A stretch of 64,000 bases of DNA from Alteromonas antoniana (lineage in GTDB: Bacteria > Pseudomonadota > Gammaproteobacteria > Enterobacterales > Alteromonadaceae). A model generated the notes under the pieces. It saw only the letters and a program-made list of their open reading frames with translations. It was not told the DNA's origin and did no database searches. A program made the translations under genes and the position numbers. The stretch covers positions 1 to 64,000 of the forward strand of contig NZ_JAESDH010000026.1 in NCBI RefSeq assembly GCF_019249295.1, given 5' to 3'. Every line of letters starts with the position of its first letter. The first letter of the stretch is position 1. Below, one piece after another: positions 38,181-46,627 of this stretch.

Positions 38181-38663
38181 TTAATTCACCGACACTTCTT
38201 TGAAGGTAAACCAGGGGAGCAAAGATTTCAGCGTCACCCGCTCCAGCTCGAACCACTGATCGTTGTGCTTCACAAACGTGTGTGAGTCCGACATATAGAA
38301 CGCATACACCAGCCCCTGGGACTCACCAGCCAGCCACACCACTGCGATAATCGGGCGCAGATTCTGGGCAAGACTTCTGGCCCGCGGCGCAGGCTCTAAT
38401 ATCCCGCTTTGCCAGGCTTCAATTTGTGCTTCCGGTGCCATGTCTACCACCGTCTCAGTCACATACCGCCAATGCTGGCCAGTACGCTCAAGCCGCTGCT
38501 GGTCCTGCTCAATTTTAAGGATATAGGCATCACTGGTAAGCAGCGGCTGACTTCCCTGAGGCTGCGACACCGGCAGAAAGCTGTCCAGATTGAATAACGC
38601 AATCATCAGCAGCATGGCGAATATCACCACATTATTAAAAGCACGTTGGGATAAACGGGCCAC
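38181..38663 (-). CDS. Membrane-anchored hypothetical protein upstream of mutM
   Basis: A 160-residue protein with one N-terminal hydrophobic helix (about 10-28, [20 protein letters not shown]) and a soluble remainder that is probably periplasmic. It contains no motif I recognise. The stop lies 2 bp before the mutM start and the two probably form a transcript, but a functional tie to DNA repair is not implied. The 309-bp gap upstream contains the rpmG terminator (38924-38949). Confidence 0.75.
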   Translation of the reverse strand: MARLSQRAFNNVVIFAMLLMIALFNLDSFLPVSQPQGSQPLLTSDAYILKIEQDQQRLERTGQHWRYVTETVVDMAPEAQIEAWQSGILEPAPRARSLAQNLRPIIAVVWLAGESQGLVYAFYMSDSHTFVKHNDQWFELERVTLKSLLPWFTFKEVSVN

Positions 38664-38923
38664 GTCAGTCCTGTCCTTTCCAATTAGATTCCTGCGTATG
38701 ATATACCAATCTGACCATCAGCGTGATCAATCTACCCTGTAATCTCTGGCAGCCCGCACACAATAACCTGCGTTGACAACCATCTCAGGCAGACGTTTAA
38801 CAGTACGACACCGGATTTCACCTGGCTATCAACTGACAAGCGATTTATATGAATAGAACAAGCGTTAAGCGCGCCGGAATCAGATCCGGGTTTCGCGGCA
38901 CTTCTATACCAGCGCATAAACGC

Positions 38924-38949
38924 AAAAAACCCGGCAAGAGCCGGGTTTT
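38924..38949 (-). terminator. Intrinsic terminator of rpmB-rpmG
   Basis: On the minus strand ACCCGGC and GCCGGGT pair around TCTT, followed by a run of six T. It lies 24 bp after the rpmG stop. Separately, the 38664-38972 gap shows no gene. Confidence 0.9.
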
Positions 38950-38972
38950 CGTGGAGACAAAAGCAAGTTTTC

Positions 38973-39128
38973 TTACTTGATTTTTGCCTCTTTGAACATA
39001 ACGTGCTTACGCACAACAGGATCAAACTTTTTGATCTCCATTTTGCCTGGCATGTTACGCTTGTTCTTATCTGTGGTGTAGAAGAAACCTGTACCTGCAG
39101 AAGAAACTAATTTGATTTTATCACGCAT
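38973..39128 (-). CDS. rpmG: 50S ribosomal protein L33
   Basis: A 51-residue protein beginning [19 protein letters not shown] and ending in [10 protein letters not shown], the standard L33 sequence. It was too short for the ORF list and was found by reading the minus strand between rpmB and the terminator. It is the cysteine-free type: no CxxC pairs, consistent with zinc-independent L33. It starts 11 bp after the rpmB stop, so the two are cotranscribed from the promoter at 39479-39507. Confidence 0.97.
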   Translation of the reverse strand: MRDKIKLVSSAGTGFFYTTDKNKRNMPGKMEIKKFDPVVRKHVMFKEAKIK

Positions 39129-39139
39129 TGTCGGCTTCC

Positions 39140-39376
39140 TTAGATTTTCTCACCACGGGCACGGATATCAGTCAGAACTGAATCGATACCTTTTTTGTCG
39201 ATGATACGCATGCCTTTAGTAGACAGACGCAGTTTAACGAAACGGTTTTCACTCTCAACCCAGAAGCGGTGAGTTTGAAGGTTAGGCAAAAAGCGACGAC
39301 GGGTCGCGTTTCTCGCGTGCGAACGGTTATTACCAACCGTAGGACGCTTACCTGTTACTTGACATACTTTTGACAT
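39140..39376 (-). CDS. rpmB: 50S ribosomal protein L28
   Basis: A 78-residue ribosomal protein beginning [21 protein letters not shown], a standard L28 start. The longer frame to 39424 adds 16 residues that do not fit. [21 protein letters not shown] and the C-terminal [18 protein letters not shown] are typical. It leads rpmB-rpmG. In E. coli radC is directly upstream; here radC is over 7 kb away, with surface-polysaccharide genes between. Confidence 0.97.
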   Translation of the reverse strand: MSKVCQVTGKRPTVGNNRSHARNATRRRFLPNLQTHRFWVESENRFVKLRLSTKGMRIIDKKGIDSVLTDIRARGEKI

Positions 39377-39478
39377 TGTATTTGTCTCCAGAACAACGAT
39401 AACTGTCGCGCCAATCGATCCCACCGCTCATTTAGTCACTGGGTCAAATGACGTATTACTATAAATTAGAGGGCGCAT

Positions 39479-39507
39479 TTTATACAGTAAATGCACGCGC
39501 AATTCAA
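39479..39507 (-). promoter_or_regulatory. Sigma-70 promoter of rpmB-rpmG
   Basis: On the minus strand a -35 box TTGAAT (39502-39507) and a -10 box TATAAA (39479-39484) are 17 bp apart. The start site near 39472 leaves a leader of about 95 nt. A GC-rich discriminator (GCGCCC) follows the -10 box, as is common for ribosomal-protein promoters. Confidence 0.75.
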
Positions 39508-39561
39508 TAAGAATGTGAAAAAAGTCGGGGTTTTCGGGCGGTATTCACCCGTTTTTACAAA

Positions 39562-39583
39562 TTGGGATCAAAAATGATCCCAA
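39562..39583. terminator. Hairpin between the GT2 gene and rpmB promoter
   Basis: TTGGGATCA and TGATCCCAA form a 9-bp stem with an AAAA loop in the 311-bp gap 39377-39687. On the minus strand it is followed by TTTGT, weakly terminator-like. It would separate the GT2 gene from rpmB. Confidence 0.5.
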
Positions 39584-39687
39584 AGAGGGTAACTTTGATC
39601 TATCTCGGATCCTGCTGAGCGTATCTTACACGCTTTCGGGATCAGGTTGAACTTTTCCGGTTACAGCTCCTGCTATCAGTACTTGTA

Positions 39688-40551
39688 TTAACGCAATTCC
39701 GCAGTGCTATCTTGATCGCCAGCGGATCCAGCCAGTTTGCGAAGACCGTAAGGTGTCTGGGTGACATTATGCTTTTTCGTGTAATCGCGGATAGCACGGT
39801 TTTTATCGCGCATTTCCTGCTTAACGTAACCTCTGGCATGATCCAGATGGACACAGATAGCGGAATAACGAATCTGCTTTGACTTGATTCCAAGGTTGAA
39901 CAACCTTTCACCGAGCTCACGGTCTTCGCCACCGTATTGCATACGTTCGTCAAAACCATTGGCTTCAAAAATATCCGAGCGCCAGCCAGAGACGTTATGA
40001 CCGTTCCACGTTGCTTTAGTAGGCGTCAGAAAGTTCAGCATTTCAGCCTTTTTCCCTGATGCCGTCAGCTTCATCGTTTTATGCGTTTTTTTCAAGCCAT
40101 GAGACACAAGCCAATCCAGCTCAAAAGCACGCCCGGTTCTGATATCTTCCCGGGTAATCGCCAGGCTGGTTTCCATAGGTAACTTAAAGTACCCGCCAGA
40201 TAAAAAGTATCCGGGTTGCCGGTAGCGGTCGTGCACAGCCAGAAAGTCACTACGCAAAATGCAGTCTCCATCGGTAAATACAATATATTCACCCTCTGAA
40301 GCCACCAGCGCTTTGTTCAGAATTCGGGTTTTCTGAAAGCCGTCATCGGGCTGCCAGACGTGCTTAACCTTTCTGCCTGAGTCTTGCTCAAACTGAGCAA
40401 TGCGCTTCGCAGTCTCTTCTGTTGAACCATCATCGGCAATGATAATCTCGAAATCCTGAAACGTCTGATAGTGCAGACCCCAAAGCGTTTTCTCCATCCA
40501 GTCTGGCGAGTTATAGGTAGAAAAAATCACCGAAAATGCTACAGATTTCAT
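39688..40551 (-). CDS. Family 2 glycosyltransferase
   Basis: A 287-residue glycosyltransferase with a GT-A fold. The N-terminal FSVIFSTYNSPDWMEKTL and IIIADDGSTEETA are family 2 hallmarks. The metal-binding DGDC lies at about 94-97, and a galactosyltransferase-like GGEDRELGERLF near the C-terminus. No membrane helix is seen, so it acts at the cytoplasmic face. ATG 40551 is chosen for its AAGGA about 8 nt upstream; the longer frame to 40707 starts in a hydrophilic, arginine-rich stretch not typical of the family. It points towards rpmB and away from the CDP-glycerol genes. Confidence 0.88.
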   Translation of the reverse strand: MKSVAFSVIFSTYNSPDWMEKTLWGLHYQTFQDFEIIIADDGSTEETAKRIAQFEQDSGRKVKHVWQPDDGFQKTRILNKALVASEGEYIVFTDGDCILRSDFLAVHDRYRQPGYFLSGGYFKLPMETSLAITREDIRTGRAFELDWLVSHGLKKTHKTMKLTASGKKAEMLNFLTPTKATWNGHNVSGWRSDIFEANGFDERMQYGGEDRELGERLFNLGIKSKQIRYSAICVHLDHARGYVKQEMRDKNRAIRDYTKKHNVTQTPYGLRKLAGSAGDQDSTAELR

Positions 40552-40980
40552 TTTATGATCCTTCATAGAAATCAATTCCTGATACATACTCTTAATAACA
40601 AAACGCGTGCGCAGGCCAAGTGCGCTTCTCGCGTGATAGAAATATATTGCGCGTCTTTTATTACTTAACAATGACGATCTCAAAGCGTTGATATGTCGCT
40701 CAGGCAATATAACTATTGCGAATTACAGACCACGTTATTCTTTAAAAGTTTTGTCGTTTATCTTGTTCATGCTCAGGTTTCGTTTCGCGCTCAACCAGTT
40801 ATCTGCATGAAATGTGTATTCCCGGTGTGCAACATTACAACTTACATGCAATAGCAATAGACGCTTTGGGCCGACCTAATGCCATTTATTATATTTATGT
40901 TACACTCATCAGAATAATCGGCTCGTGCTGTAAAGTGCGGGTGGGACTGAATTGATATTACTTAACCGGACGTCGTCACA
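40552..40980. other. Intergenic region between divergent GT2 and CDP-glycerol genes
   Basis: This 429-bp AT-rich stretch holds no gene that I can support. Promoters for both directions must lie here. The best plus-strand candidate is TATATT at about 40891-40896, with TTGGGC 18 bp upstream, but it is weak. No strong palindrome was seen. Confidence 0.5.
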
Positions 40981-41376
40981 TTGCGTAGAATTATCACTTT
41001 CGGCACCTTTGATGTGCTTCATGTTGGTCACGTCCGAATACTTAAGCGTGCAAAAGCGCACGGCGATCATCTAACCGTAGGCCTTTCATCTGACGAGCTA
41101 AATTTCAGCAAAAAAGGTCGCAATCCAATCTACTCATTTGACGCACGCCTTGAATTACTCTCTTCTCTTCGGTTCGTCGACGATGTATTTAAAGAAGAAT
41201 CGCTGGAGCAAAAGCGCGAGTACATAATCAAACATAAAGCAGATATGCTGGTCATGGGTAATGACTGGGAAGGGCGTTTCGATGAGTTTAAGGACGTATG
41301 TGAAGTCATTTATCTTCCCAGAACGCCCTCCGTGTCGACTACTGAAATTATCGAAATTATAAAAGAACAACAATAA
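40981..41376 (+). CDS. Glycerol-3-phosphate cytidylyltransferase-like protein
   Basis: A 131-residue nucleotidyltransferase of the TagD type, which joins CTP and glycerol 3-phosphate to make CDP-glycerol. The motif GTFDVLHVGHVRIL at about 8-21 contains the HxGH signature, and the C-terminal STTEII is the other nucleotide-binding segment. The start is TTG 40981; the sequence begins MRRIITFGTFDVLH, the normal register. The stop is immediately followed by the ATG of the CDP-glycerol transferase gene, so substrate and user are made together. Ethanolamine- or ADP-heptose-type members are alternatives, but the neighbour supports glycerol. Confidence 0.85.
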   Translation: MRRIITFGTFDVLHVGHVRILKRAKAHGDHLTVGLSSDELNFSKKGRNPIYSFDARLELLSSLRFVDDVFKEESLEQKREYIIKHKADMLVMGNDWEGRFDEFKDVCEVIYLPRTPSVSTTEIIEIIKEQQ

Positions 41377-42399
41377 ATGCGTTTCGTTTTATATCTTTCA
41401 CAAAATTATTCCTTTGAAATATTAAGGCCGCTCGCCGCACAAATGCTTAATGACGGCCATGCCGTTCGCTGGTTTGTTGAAGGCAACGACGTAAATACCC
41501 GGTTATTTCATCCCGAAGAACAACGATTACAAGAGGTCGCGGACATCGTTGAGTTCAATCCTGATGCTGTATTTCTGCCCGGAAACATCGTGCCTTCTTT
41601 TATACCCGGCCTGAAGGTGCAGATTTTCCATGGCTTTGAGTGGAAGAAAAAGGGGCATTTTCGAATTCGCGAGTGTTTCGATTTGTACTGCACACAGGGC
41701 CCTTTCTTCACACAAGCGTTCAAGGATTTACGGGCACGCCACCCGCACTTTACCGTGAGAGAAACCGGCTGGCCAAAGTTAGATCCGCTGTTTTCCGGGC
41801 TTGAAAACGCCAACTACAATGACGTACCCCACATTTTATTTGCCCCCACCTTCTCGCCTAAGCTGACCAGTGCGCCAGCGCTACTGGAACAGATAACAAC
41901 GCTAAGCCGAACCAAACCCTGGAAATGGCTGGTAAAGTTTCACCCGAAAATGGATGCTGAGACAATTGAGGCGTACAAGAATATCGCCAACGATAACCTG
42001 GAGGTTGTTGAAAGCCAGAGCATTCTGCCTCTGCTGCAACAGTGCGATGTTATGGTATCCGATACATCATCAGCCATTACTGAATTTCTGCTGATGAAAA
42101 AACCCGTAGTGACCTTCAAAAACTCTCAACCTGAGGACGTCTTTATTGATATCTCAGCACCTGAGAAGCTGGGCGTTGCGGTAGAAGATTCACTCACGCT
42201 ATCTGACTCACAACGTCAGAGAATTGAAGCTTACGCTGATCAGATGCATCCATACGATGATGGACAATCCGCAAAGCGGATCCTCGAGGCGACTATTGAG
42301 GAAATTCAGGCGTTCCCCCGACAGGACAATGTGGCAAAACCCCGCAATGTTATTCGTAATCTGAAATTGCGTAAACGGCTGGGTTACTGGTCGTTGTAA
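41377..42399 (+). CDS. CDP-glycerol glycerophosphotransferase family protein
   Basis: A 340-residue protein resembling the C-terminal catalytic part of TagB/TagF-type transferases that move glycerol phosphate from CDP-glycerol onto polymers or glycans. Supporting segments are IFHGFEWKKKGHF, ETGWPKLDPLF, WLVKFHPKM and the catalytic-type CDVMVSDTSSAITEFLLMKKPVVTF. It lacks a membrane helix. The ATG abuts the TAA of the cytidylyltransferase gene (TAAATG). Glycerol-phosphate decoration is best known from Gram-positive teichoic acids, but Gram-negative capsules and LPS may also carry it. The acceptor here is unknown. Confidence 0.85.
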   Translation: MRFVLYLSQNYSFEILRPLAAQMLNDGHAVRWFVEGNDVNTRLFHPEEQRLQEVADIVEFNPDAVFLPGNIVPSFIPGLKVQIFHGFEWKKKGHFRIRECFDLYCTQGPFFTQAFKDLRARHPHFTVRETGWPKLDPLFSGLENANYNDVPHILFAPTFSPKLTSAPALLEQITTLSRTKPWKWLVKFHPKMDAETIEAYKNIANDNLEVVESQSILPLLQQCDVMVSDTSSAITEFLLMKKPVVTFKNSQPEDVFIDISAPEKLGVAVEDSLTLSDSQRQRIEAYADQMHPYDDGQSAKRILEATIEEIQAFPRQDNVAKPRNVIRNLKLRKRLGYWSL

Positions 42400-42550
42400 T
42401 CGGCATCGAGGTATCTGCTCCATATCACTCTGAACAGAATCAATTGCCGTGTACCGTGTTGACTCACCAAGACACGAGCATTACTTGTTTGTCACTAAAT
42501 GGCTGTCACCGCCATATTGATTATGACAGCGACAGCATGAGGTAGAAGAA

Positions 42551-44653
42551 TTAGTTGTAGAAGGGTGAGCGCGGTTCCGTGAAGTCAATCAGACGGACGG
42601 GACGGCGCAGTAATTGTCCGCCATCGCGCGAGATTGGGATCCACGGGAACATACCGCGGCCTTTCGCAGGTTCAAGCAGGAATAGATCCAATGGAATCGA
42701 CAAATAAAACCCTTTGGTAAAGCTGCCCTCACCATAGTCTTCCGATGACACATCGGTAAAGGCCGCGTAAGCACCAACAATTACGCCACTGTCGAAGCGT
42801 TTGGCGAAGTCGATGTTCACGCCCTTGTCGCCGGCCAGAAACTGCCCGACACTTGTTGTGATTTGCGTGTCTGGTAAGAATTCAGGTTGCCAGTAGACAC
42901 TGGCGTGACCAGTAAAGGTGTCATAATCCAGGAAGCTGAACTGATCATCAAAGTCTCTCTGCTTCACATAGTTAACATCAATACCGAAGGCAACGTTACT
43001 ATCCACCGGCCGATAAAGTATCTCACCGCCCGCGCCAGCAAACATTCTTTCCAGATAGCCGGCATACGCCTGCCCAAACCATTCATCAGACAGCTGATCT
43101 TTCCAGTTCAGGAATGCCGTGTCGACGCTAAAACGGTTGTTGGTGACATATTCTCGCACCAACGTACGCACACGCGGAAGTGGTGTATCTTCTTTGTCTA
43201 CAGTAAAGGTAAACTTATCGAAGTTATCTAATACAGTGGCGCTCAGCCCTCCCACGACAGACCAGTTTTCGTTAAACGCGTAACCCGCTGTGAAAATGAC
43301 GCCGGTTTGATACAAATAGAAGTCTTCCGGGCTGCCGAAGGTTTGTGTCCAGAACAGGTCCGCAGAATGAAAAAAGCCTGAGTTCGCTGCAGGCGCATAG
43401 TCATCGCGCAGCGCCTCATCCGGATTTTTGCGATACCAGGTATCTTTAATATTTGCATCCAGTGACTCATAGCGGGCCGCTGCGATAAACGCTTCTGCGT
43501 CAATCACATTCTCGACCATGGGCAGACCGCCTTTTGCTTCTACAACATGATACGTTTTTACCGACTCTGGCAGCTCTGATGCCAGCACCCGGCCAGTACG
43601 CTCAATCGCTTCATCGTTGTCGCGATAGGCATTCTGATAACCGTAAAAGATGGCTTTTTCTTCCTTAATATCCACATCGGTCAGGATAAAGGAGGCGTCT
43701 TTTATCAGGCCCTGGAACAACGCGTTGCCGTTGATTTCAGATAACGACTCCGGACGCTTGGTGTTCATCAGGTCGCGGGGTGGATCGTCAATCTTGATCT
43801 GCGACATAGTGTGCAGGTTAAATTTGTAGGAAACACCAAACCCCACTGTGTTGCCACGCTGGTAATTCAGACTGAAGTCGAAGCCATTCCATTTGTAAAC
43901 TGCGCCGACATTAAGGCGTGTATCCTGCTCAAGCTCGCCTGCGCGATCAAATTCGTACGTATTACCTTCCCACTCCAGCTTTAGCGTTAAAGGCTCCCAC
44001 GGTGTCTGGTATTCAACCCCACCGTAAACCGCCATTTTGCCCTTAAAGAACTGGTCGTAGTCGACTTTACCGCCAAGGCCGGAGTAGCCCAGAGGACGCT
44101 CACAGAAACTGTCTTTTAACTTACAAAATGGGTTTGTGAAATCATCGGCAGAGCCCATATAGCCCCAGCCTAAGCCCACGTGGAAATCGAGGGGACCTAC
44201 AGACTTACTGGCAACCACAAATTCACTTTCAAAAAAGCCGGTTCCGCCAAAATCCCGAAATCCCACTGAGATATCTGGCATGTAATAGCTTTCTTCCCAC
44301 AGGCGAAATTTTACGTCCAGGCCTTTATCTTTCAGAGTTTGATCGCCACTGAAAGAATCTACCTGACTGTAAAGCTGAGTACGCACGTCAGTATAACGCG
44401 CCGTGGCCTGCATCCAGTCAAAGAGTTGCAAGTTTACCGACCAGAAACGGTATTCGCCGTTATCGGTATAGTTTAAATACAAATCCCCGGCGTCCTGCAT
44501 TCTGGCGGTAGGGGTCTGAATTAGTCCTGTGCCGCCCTGCACCATTTGCGACGGCTTAACGTTCACGGTTTCCTGTGCGACAGAAAGTGTTGGCAGCAAG
44601 CCAATCACCGCGACAGAAAGTGCAGACTTGGTAAAAGGTAATCGAGATATCAT
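42551..44653 (-). CDS. YjbH/GfcD-like outer-membrane exopolysaccharide protein
   Basis: A 700-residue exported protein related to YjbH, the barrel protein of the E. coli yjbEFGH polysaccharide operon. The signal peptide is at about 1-26 (VIGLLPTLSVAQ). The GGTGLIQTPTARMQDAGDLYL segment near residue 40 is the YjbH hallmark, followed by long stretches with alternating beta strands in two halves (about 50-300 and 430-690). Presumed role: export or surface assembly of polysaccharide across the outer membrane. Its start overlaps the stop of the GfcC-like gene as TAATG. It is the last gene of the operon. Confidence 0.88.
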   Translation of the reverse strand: MISRLPFTKSALSVAVIGLLPTLSVAQETVNVKPSQMVQGGTGLIQTPTARMQDAGDLYLNYTDNGEYRFWSVNLQLFDWMQATARYTDVRTQLYSQVDSFSGDQTLKDKGLDVKFRLWEESYYMPDISVGFRDFGGTGFFESEFVVASKSVGPLDFHVGLGWGYMGSADDFTNPFCKLKDSFCERPLGYSGLGGKVDYDQFFKGKMAVYGGVEYQTPWEPLTLKLEWEGNTYEFDRAGELEQDTRLNVGAVYKWNGFDFSLNYQRGNTVGFGVSYKFNLHTMSQIKIDDPPRDLMNTKRPESLSEINGNALFQGLIKDASFILTDVDIKEEKAIFYGYQNAYRDNDEAIERTGRVLASELPESVKTYHVVEAKGGLPMVENVIDAEAFIAAARYESLDANIKDTWYRKNPDEALRDDYAPAANSGFFHSADLFWTQTFGSPEDFYLYQTGVIFTAGYAFNENWSVVGGLSATVLDNFDKFTFTVDKEDTPLPRVRTLVREYVTNNRFSVDTAFLNWKDQLSDEWFGQAYAGYLERMFAGAGGEILYRPVDSNVAFGIDVNYVKQRDFDDQFSFLDYDTFTGHASVYWQPEFLPDTQITTSVGQFLAGDKGVNIDFAKRFDSGVIVGAYAAFTDVSSEDYGEGSFTKGFYLSIPLDLFLLEPAKGRGMFPWIPISRDGGQLLRRPVRLIDFTEPRSPFYN

Positions 44654-45387
44654 TACGGCAACACCCTGTGAACGGCAAGCTGGGCAAGACTTTCATTAAA
44701 CTGAGTCAAAGAAGGAGTGAAAATACTGGAAAAGACAGGCACGATAACCTGGCTACCCGGCATCAACTGATTATAGGTGCCGTTCCAGTATGCGATCCCC
44801 ACTCGATTTACCTCACCAAGCGGAGTCACCACGTACACAAAGTCGTGCTCAGCACCTTCCAGCTTACTGATAGATGCCAGATAGTCAGGTGTGCTGGTCT
44901 GAGACTTATGCGCATAGCTCCCGGCACGCATAACCGCGCCAGCAAGGTGCACGGAATCAGGACGAGGCATGATTCTGATCATATAACGGCCGTGATCCAA
45001 CATTGGGTTTTGCTTGGGGTCCAATCGCGCCGCATCATAATTGATGGTTCTGACAACACGTGTGGCAAGAGTCCATAAACTGACTTGTTCTTCGATTGCT
45101 GATAAGGCTTGATAGGAGGCCTCTGATGGATCGCGCTGTGCTTTCAAAGCTACGATTTGATTTAGTACCTGATTGCGCAGTTGTTCGGCGCTGTCATCGT
45201 CTGACTGATAAATCGCACTGGCCGGCCAATACCAGTCACTACTACCTGATACAGGCGCAAGTACTTGCGCCAGACGCACGGGTTCAGGATAACTAAATTG
45301 TAACTGGTTAATTTGTACACCCACGACAGCTAATGCTCGCGCCGACAACAGGCCAAGAAGTAGGAAAATCCCTGCGACAAATTTCAT
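44653..45387 (-). CDS. YjbG/GfcC-like periplasmic capsule protein
   Basis: A 244-residue secreted protein. The start at ATG 45387 is chosen because GGAGA lies just upstream and the protein then begins with a normal signal peptide (MKFVAGIFLLLGLLSARALA); the longer frame to 45441 lies inside the upstream gene. SYPEPVRLAQVLAPV, RIMPRPDSVHLAGAV and a C-terminal LMPGSQVIVPVFS fit the YjbG/GfcC family of periplasmic proteins with ubiquitin-like SLBB-type domains. It overlaps the lipoprotein gene by 4 nt and the barrel gene by 1 nt. Confidence 0.85.
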   Translation of the reverse strand: MKFVAGIFLLLGLLSARALAVVGVQINQLQFSYPEPVRLAQVLAPVSGSSDWYWPASAIYQSDDDSAEQLRNQVLNQIVALKAQRDPSEASYQALSAIEEQVSLWTLATRVVRTINYDAARLDPKQNPMLDHGRYMIRIMPRPDSVHLAGAVMRAGSYAHKSQTSTPDYLASISKLEGAEHDFVYVVTPLGEVNRVGIAYWNGTYNQLMPGSQVIVPVFSSIFTPSLTQFNESLAQLAVHRVLP

Positions 45388-46064
45388 TGTGCACTCTCCA
45401 TCAGTCTTACCACCCGGCTTAAATAAACCATGTCGTACCAATCACCGTCCGGAGCATATTTTTGCTTGCTCGCCAACAATGTTTTCGTTTTCAAATCCAG
45501 CCAGTAATGGTTTTCCCAAGCAAGGTTCCCCTCCCAGTAAGGCGAGGTGTCAGCAAATGAGACTTGTTCCGTGATATGCAGCAATTCGAAAGGGGTATCC
45601 AGAAACGTACGGCTGACTTCTCCTTCTATTCGCCAGGTCGAGATGATAGGCAATCCATAACCGATATTTTCTACATCTGCCTGACGCTCCCACCTAAACG
45701 CCAGTTTGCTGTCCCCTGCCAATGGATTAGTAGCAAGTGGCGCGGTGTATAACAAATCGTTTTCCAGACCATGGGTTTTGATAATCACGCCGTGATGCAT
45801 GGTAATAACTTTACTGTCAGCAGAGACCCACTTGTAATAGTCATTCTCAATAAATGCCAGCCCAGCTACGGCGATGGGACGCTCACCACTTTTAATCTGC
45901 AACAGGTCTGGACCACTTTGTGTGATTTGTTCTTTGGTCAGCTGAATATCGCGGTCCGAAAACGCCAGGCTCAGTGTATCGATGTAGGCACGGTTGGTTG
46001 CCGAACACCCCGATAATAAAAAGAATAAAATGAAAAAAAGAGGAAAGATTTTAATAACGTTCAT
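45384..46064 (-). CDS. YjbF/GfcB-like lipoprotein
   Basis: A 226-residue lipoprotein. From ATG 46064 it begins MNVIKIFPLFFILFFLLSGCSAT, a short signal with lipobox LSGC. The residue after Cys is Ser, consistent with outer-membrane sorting. The body resembles YjbF/GfcB, which sits on the periplasmic side in polysaccharide export. The longer frame to 46118 adds a hydrophilic leader and is less likely, although no strong Shine-Dalgarno sequence is visible. It overlaps the GfcC-like gene by 4 nt, and the hairpin 46121-46143 lies just upstream. Confidence 0.83.
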   Translation of the reverse strand: MNVIKIFPLFFILFFLLSGCSATNRAYIDTLSLAFSDRDIQLTKEQITQSGPDLLQIKSGERPIAVAGLAFIENDYYKWVSADSKVITMHHGVIIKTHGLENDLLYTAPLATNPLAGDSKLAFRWERQADVENIGYGLPIISTWRIEGEVSRTFLDTPFELLHITEQVSFADTSPYWEGNLAWENHYWLDLKTKTLLASKQKYAPDGDWYDMVYLSRVVRLMESAQ

Positions 46065-46120
46065 GTTGTACAACTGGCAAGCCATGCTCAAAAGACTATT
46101 GTCACCTTTTTCCGGCAAAT

Positions 46121-46143
46121 AAAAAAGCCGCTCGGAAGCGGCT
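46121..46143 (-). terminator. Terminator or attenuator between the YjbE-like gene and the lipoprotein gene
   Basis: On the minus strand AGCCGCT and AGCGGCT pair around TCCG, followed by six T. It lies 23 bp after the YjbE-like stop and about 60 bp before the lipoprotein start. Because the downstream genes have no other obvious promoter, partial read-through is likely. Confidence 0.85.
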
Positions 46144-46166
46144 TTTAAAATTCTTTATTATTACAA

Positions 46167-46508
46167 TTACTCTGGCGCGTAAGTAAACGTCACAGGAACA
46201 GTAATAGTCTGAGTACCAGAAACAGTTACAGTGGTAGTTGTACCCACACAAACATCGTTTTGAAGCGGATCATCACCTGAACATTCAGGCGTGTTTCCAC
46301 CACCGTTGCCGCCGTCAACTTCACCTTCTTTACGGTTGTTAGAAACCATAGCAGAAAGTACACCTAACGTAACCGCGCCAGTAGCGATAGTACCGCCACT
46401 CAGCGCATTCAGGCCGTTGCCTGAGTTTGCACCATCATTGTCAGTTTGCGCGCTAACGCCTGCTGACATTGCTGCTGCAGCAAATAATGCAATAATTGAC
46501 TTTTTCAT
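46167..46508 (-). CDS. Small secreted YjbE/GfcA-like protein
   Basis: A 113-residue secreted protein: signal peptide MKKSIIALFAAAAMSAGVSA, then a Gly/Asn/Ser-rich region, two cysteines (PECSGDDPLQNDVCVG) and a Thr/Val-rich tail (TTTTVTVSGTQTITVPVTFTYAP). Size, composition and place at the head of the operon match YjbE/GfcA, a poorly understood small protein. AAGGA lies 6 nt upstream of the ATG. Sequence similarity to E. coli YjbE is weak, so the assignment is mainly positional. Confidence 0.7.
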   Translation of the reverse strand: MKKSIIALFAAAAMSAGVSAQTDNDGANSGNGLNALSGGTIATGAVTLGVLSAMVSNNRKEGEVDGGNGGGNTPECSGDDPLQNDVCVGTTTTVTVSGTQTITVPVTFTYAPE

Positions 46509-46627
46509 AACAGTCCTTTCTAAAGAAACCCACCAATCTGATATCGTATAGCATTTCGTGTCATTTGACTACTATATAATCGATGAACAGACATTAAATC
46601 CTTGCTTAACACCAAACCGTAGTTTTA

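Noticed and set aside
42400-42550. Possible terminator between the CDP-glycerol transferase and YjbH-like genes
   Set aside because: Only a loose GCTGTC/GACAGC pair with a long loop is present, with no T-run.
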